15,193 nucleotides of DNA from positions 1-15,193 of the forward strand of contig QQUB01000620.1 in NCBI GenBank assembly GCA_008501835.1, given 5' to 3'. This document shows positions 12,775 to 15,193 of this stretch, one piece after another. The notes beneath the pieces were generated by a model. The model had not been told where the DNA came from, searched no databases, and saw nothing but the letters and a program-made list of their open reading frames with translations. A program made the position numbers and the translations under genes. The first letter of the stretch is position 1. Each line of letters starts with the position of its first letter. The stretch comes from Bacteroidota bacterium (GTDB taxonomy: Bacteria > Bacteroidota > Bacteroidia > Chitinophagales > Saprospiraceae).

Positions 12775-14784
12775 ATGAAGCTATCGAAAGTTAAGATTAA
12801 AAACTTTAAGTGTTATGGAGATACTGAAGTATCCATAAATGTAAAAGAAGATCTAACAGCATTTGTTGGTGCGAATAGCACAGGTAAATCGGCAACATTT
12901 CAGGCATTGCTAAAAATCTTCGGAACCAGCTTTATTAAAAAAGAAATAACAAGGTCTGACTTTCATTTGCCTAAAGGAATCTCATCTTCTAGTCTTCAAG
13001 GAAGCTCTTTTTACATCGAAACTGTCTTTGACTTTCTTGACAAAGATGGGAATCATGATGATGATGCAATACCTCATTTTTTTGATCAGATGGTAGTAAA
13101 TGATGGTAGTTCTCCTCCATACTTAAGGATAAGACTGGAAGCTACTTGGCAAAAATCAGAACTATCACCCGAGGGTGAAATTGAAAGTAAGCTTGTTTAT
13201 ATAACTGCTCCTGAAGGTCAAGAAGGGGCTGAAGGAGAGAATAGAACTCCTGTTCCATCTAGACATCGATTGTTAATCCAGGCTATGTATGTTCCTGCAA
13301 TCAGAAAACCATCAGAACAATTGAAGTTTGCCTCAGGAACTATCCTTTGGCGATTAATGCAGAAAGTAAAATGGGATGAGGCTTTCATGGGTGAATTACA
13401 AAATAGAGTCGACCAGGTTAACAGTCATTTATCCAGTCATACAGATTTTGATTCTATAAAAACTACCATTGGAGATTTTTGGAAAAATTTTCATGGGGAT
13501 GAAAGATATCAGTCTTCTTCTTTAACTGTCGGGAGTAGTGATTTTAATGAACTACTTAAGAAAATTGAAATTGAATTTCTACCTACCGAAACAGGTCGTC
13601 CATATCAGATTGGAGATTTGGGTGAAGGACTGAGATCATTATTTTATCTTTCACTAGTTTGTTCTTTACTCAAAATCGAACAAGACTATGAACCAGAAGC
13701 AGGTGAGGTAATTCAGAAGCCTTTATTAACTCTACTTATTGTTGAGGAACCAGAAAATCATATATCGCCCCATTTATTAGGAAAAGTGATTAAAAATTTA
13801 TTGGAAATTGCTTCTCAACCGAATGCTCAAATTATTCTTTCTTCTCATACCCCTGCAATAATTCAAAGAATTGATCCTGAGTCGGTTCGCCATCTAAGAA
13901 TTGAGAAAAATGAATATTGTACAAACGTTAAGGAGATTACACTTCCTGAAAAAACAGATGAAGCTTACAAATATGTAAAAGAAGCGGTAAGGAATTACCC
14001 TGAAATTTATTTTGCAAGTATAGTAGTTATTGGAGAAGGTGATAGCGAAGCAATTGTGTTCAATCGTTTCTCAAGAGTTGTTAATCAACCAGCGGATGAA
14101 ATGGGAATCACGATTGCTCCTCTTGGGCATCGGTTTGTAAATCATATTTGGAAGTTACTCAATGATTTGTCGATACCTTATGTAACCCTTTTGGATCTTG
14201 ATGTTGAACGCGATGGAGGAGGGTGGGGAAGGATAAAATACATTGTCAAACAACTTAGGAAAATCGGGAAAGCAGGAAAAATTGGAAAACAAGAAGGAGG
14301 AAATTTTACTGATGATGAAATTGACGGTATGCATAAATGGGATATTGGAGAACGAGATTCCATTTATTCATGGGTAAGTCATCTAGAACAATATGATGTT
14401 TATTATTCCCAACCCCTGGATTTGGATTTTTTATTGCTCAGTGAATTTGAAACAGAATACAAAAGGACCATACCTGAGGGAGGAGGCCCACAAATTCCTG
14501 ATAAAGTAGCTGATCCGGATGCTTTTACGGAAAAATTGGAAAAAGGAATACGGGCTACTTTGAAACCTGCTGGTGGAAGTGGAGAGAGTTATAACGATGA
14601 TGAAAAAGAACTTATGATTTGGTATAATTATTTTTTCCTTGGAAGAGGAAAACCGTCAACACATATCGCGGCTCTCGCAGAATTGGACGACCAAGAATTA
14701 AAAGATCGCATGCCCGATGTATTCAAGAAAATCTTTAAAAGGATAAACGAGTTAGCTAATTCATCAGAAACTATAACACCATAA
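12775..14784 (+). CDS. gajA: Gabija anti-phage protein GajA: OLD-family ATPase with TOPRIM nuclease domain
   Basis: The protein has 669 residues, longer than the ~580-residue Bacillus cereus GajA. The ABC-ATPase half shows Walker A GANSTGKS (32-39), a signature-like GDLGEGLRS (280-288), Walker B LLIVEEPE (320-327) and an H-loop SSHTP (356-360). The second half carries the TOPRIM nuclease: VIGEGDSEA (419-426) with metal-binding Glu421, and LLDLDVE (472-478) with Asp474 and Asp476. In Gabija, GajA assembles as a tetramer and nicks DNA when nucleotide levels fall during infection. A UvrD-like helicase starts 11 bp downstream, which is the diagnostic pair. An insert around 85-165 (acidic, DGNHDDDA and EGQEGAEGENR) accounts for much of the extra length. 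A lone OLD nuclease would be the alternative if GajB did not continue beyond the window. Confidence 0.88.
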   Translation: MKLSKVKIKNFKCYGDTEVSINVKEDLTAFVGANSTGKSATFQALLKIFGTSFIKKEITRSDFHLPKGISSSSLQGSSFYIETVFDFLDKDGNHDDDAIPHFFDQMVVNDGSSPPYLRIRLEATWQKSELSPEGEIESKLVYITAPEGQEGAEGENRTPVPSRHRLLIQAMYVPAIRKPSEQLKFASGTILWRLMQKVKWDEAFMGELQNRVDQVNSHLSSHTDFDSIKTTIGDFWKNFHGDERYQSSSLTVGSSDFNELLKKIEIEFLPTETGRPYQIGDLGEGLRSLFYLSLVCSLLKIEQDYEPEAGEVIQKPLLTLLIVEEPENHISPHLLGKVIKNLLEIASQPNAQIILSSHTPAIIQRIDPESVRHLRIEKNEYCTNVKEITLPEKTDEAYKYVKEAVRNYPEIYFASIVVIGEGDSEAIVFNRFSRVVNQPADEMGITIAPLGHRFVNHIWKLLNDLSIPYVTLLDLDVERDGGGWGRIKYIVKQLRKIGKAGKIGKQEGGNFTDDEIDGMHKWDIGERDSIYSWVSHLEQYDVYYSQPLDLDFLLLSEFETEYKRTIPEGGGPQIPDKVADPDAFTEKLEKGIRATLKPAGGSGESYNDDEKELMIWYNYFFLGRGKPSTHIAALAELDDQELKDRMPDVFKKIFKRINELANSSETITP

Positions 14785-14795
14785 TTCCATCATAT

Positions 14796-15193
14796 ATGTA
14801 TGTAAAGCCTGAAAACTGGAAACCTAGTGATGGATTGACTCTGGAGCCAAATGCCTTGAAGGTTGTTACCGAATCAAAAGATAATTATCTTGTTGTTGCT
14901 GGCCCTGGTGCTGGAAAAACTGAGTTATTAGCTCAACGAGCAGGTTTTTTATTACAAACAAATTCTTGCCTTTTTCCAAAAAAGATTCTTGCAATTAGTT
15001 TTAAAAGAGATGCGGCAAAAAACTTAAATGATCGAGTCGAAAAAAGATGTGAGAAGCACTTAGCAGTCAGGTTTAATTCAGTTACATTCGATACGTTTGC
15101 AAAAGGAATCTTAGATAGGTTTATTCATGGATTGCCTGAAAGATATAAACCTATAACATACGAAGTGTTACTTGATTACAGAGATGTTGAAAG
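14796..15193 (+). CDS. gajB: Gabija protein GajB, UvrD/Rep-like helicase, N-terminal part
   Basis: An ATG at 14796, 11 bp after the GajA stop, opens a frame that runs off the right edge (132 residues visible). It shows superfamily 1A helicase motifs in order: a Q-motif-like LEPNALKVV (16-24), Walker A/motif I VVAGPGAGKTELL (33-45), motif Ia ILAISFKRDAAKNL (64-77) and motif Ib VTFDTFAKGIL (96-106). In Gabija, GajB binds GajA and contributes ATPase/helicase activity sensitive to DNA ends. The rest of the gene, and any further genes of the operon, lie outside the window. A housekeeping UvrD/PcrA paralogue is unlikely because of the tight pairing with an OLD nuclease. Confidence 0.85.
   Translation, partial: MYVKPENWKPSDGLTLEPNALKVVTESKDNYLVVAGPGAGKTELLAQRAGFLLQTNSCLFPKKILAISFKRDAAKNLNDRVEKRCEKHLAVRFNSVTFDTFAKGILDRFIHGLPERYKPITYEVLLDYRDVE

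Noticed and set aside
14240..14254. CATTGTCAAACAA inside gajA, identical to part of the left edge module (7273-7284)
   Set aside because: It lies in conserved coding sequence, lacks the promoter and the TCGYTCGCA block, and a 13-base AT-rich match in 15 kb is not compelling.
1..15193. CRISPR arrays and insertion sequences
   Set aside because: No regularly spaced direct repeats and no DDE transposase or terminal inverted repeats were seen on either strand.

Overview
The flanks of this window look like a chromosome of a Bacteroidota bacterium, probably near the Saprospiria; that placement is inference. The evidence is a secreted deiminase ending in a type IX secretion (Por) sorting domain, and a PII-like protein beside an RND metal-efflux adaptor. 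AT-rich spacers with poor Shine-Dalgarno sites also fit. Nothing was searched against a database; family calls rest on motifs read by eye.

Layout. (1) 1-5559 is a metal-homeostasis stretch: the end of an RND periplasmic adaptor, a PII-like regulator, a secreted peptidylarginine/agmatine deiminase, a P1B-type Zn/Cd/Pb ATPase, and a CDF-type transporter cut in two by an in-frame TAA. (2) 5699-7268 holds a CDP-alcohol phosphatidyltransferase-like protein lacking one catalytic Asp, then a tyrosine recombinase. (3) 7261-10683 is a compact segment that looks foreign. It contains a tRNA-Thr(GGT) split in the anticodon loop by a 191-nt group I intron and, convergent with it and overlapping by one base, a reverse transcriptase (RT) on the minus strand. 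The RT is preceded by a GC-richer, densely folded ncRNA with its own strong promoter, ending in a tRNA-like acceptor/T-arm minihelix. Then come GNAT, alpha/beta-hydrolase and Nudix genes. Every promoter visible here has an extended -10 (TGNTATAMT), and two genes start at or next to their predicted transcription start. This differs from the Bacteroidota -7 element and resembles Patescibacteria/CPR-type gene starts. Similar promoter-plus-leader modules lie at both edges. (4) 10929-15193 is an intact tRNA-Thr(GGT), a second tyrosine recombinase 30 bp downstream, an 840-bp stretch without a convincing gene, and a Gabija-type defence pair (GajA complete, GajB cut by the window end).

Working model. 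The window is an integration hot spot. tRNA-Thr, integrase 2 and Gabija read as the left end of a tRNA-targeted integrative element. The RT, ncRNA and minihelix form the most novel candidate: a self-contained RT system with its likely template or partner RNA encoded just upstream, separated from the RT message by a structure that RNase P and RNase Z could recognise. It may be a defence RT or a selfish retroelement; the sequence alone does not decide. A metagenomic assembly chimera at 7.26 or 10.65 kb should be excluded before the foreign segment is interpreted biologically.
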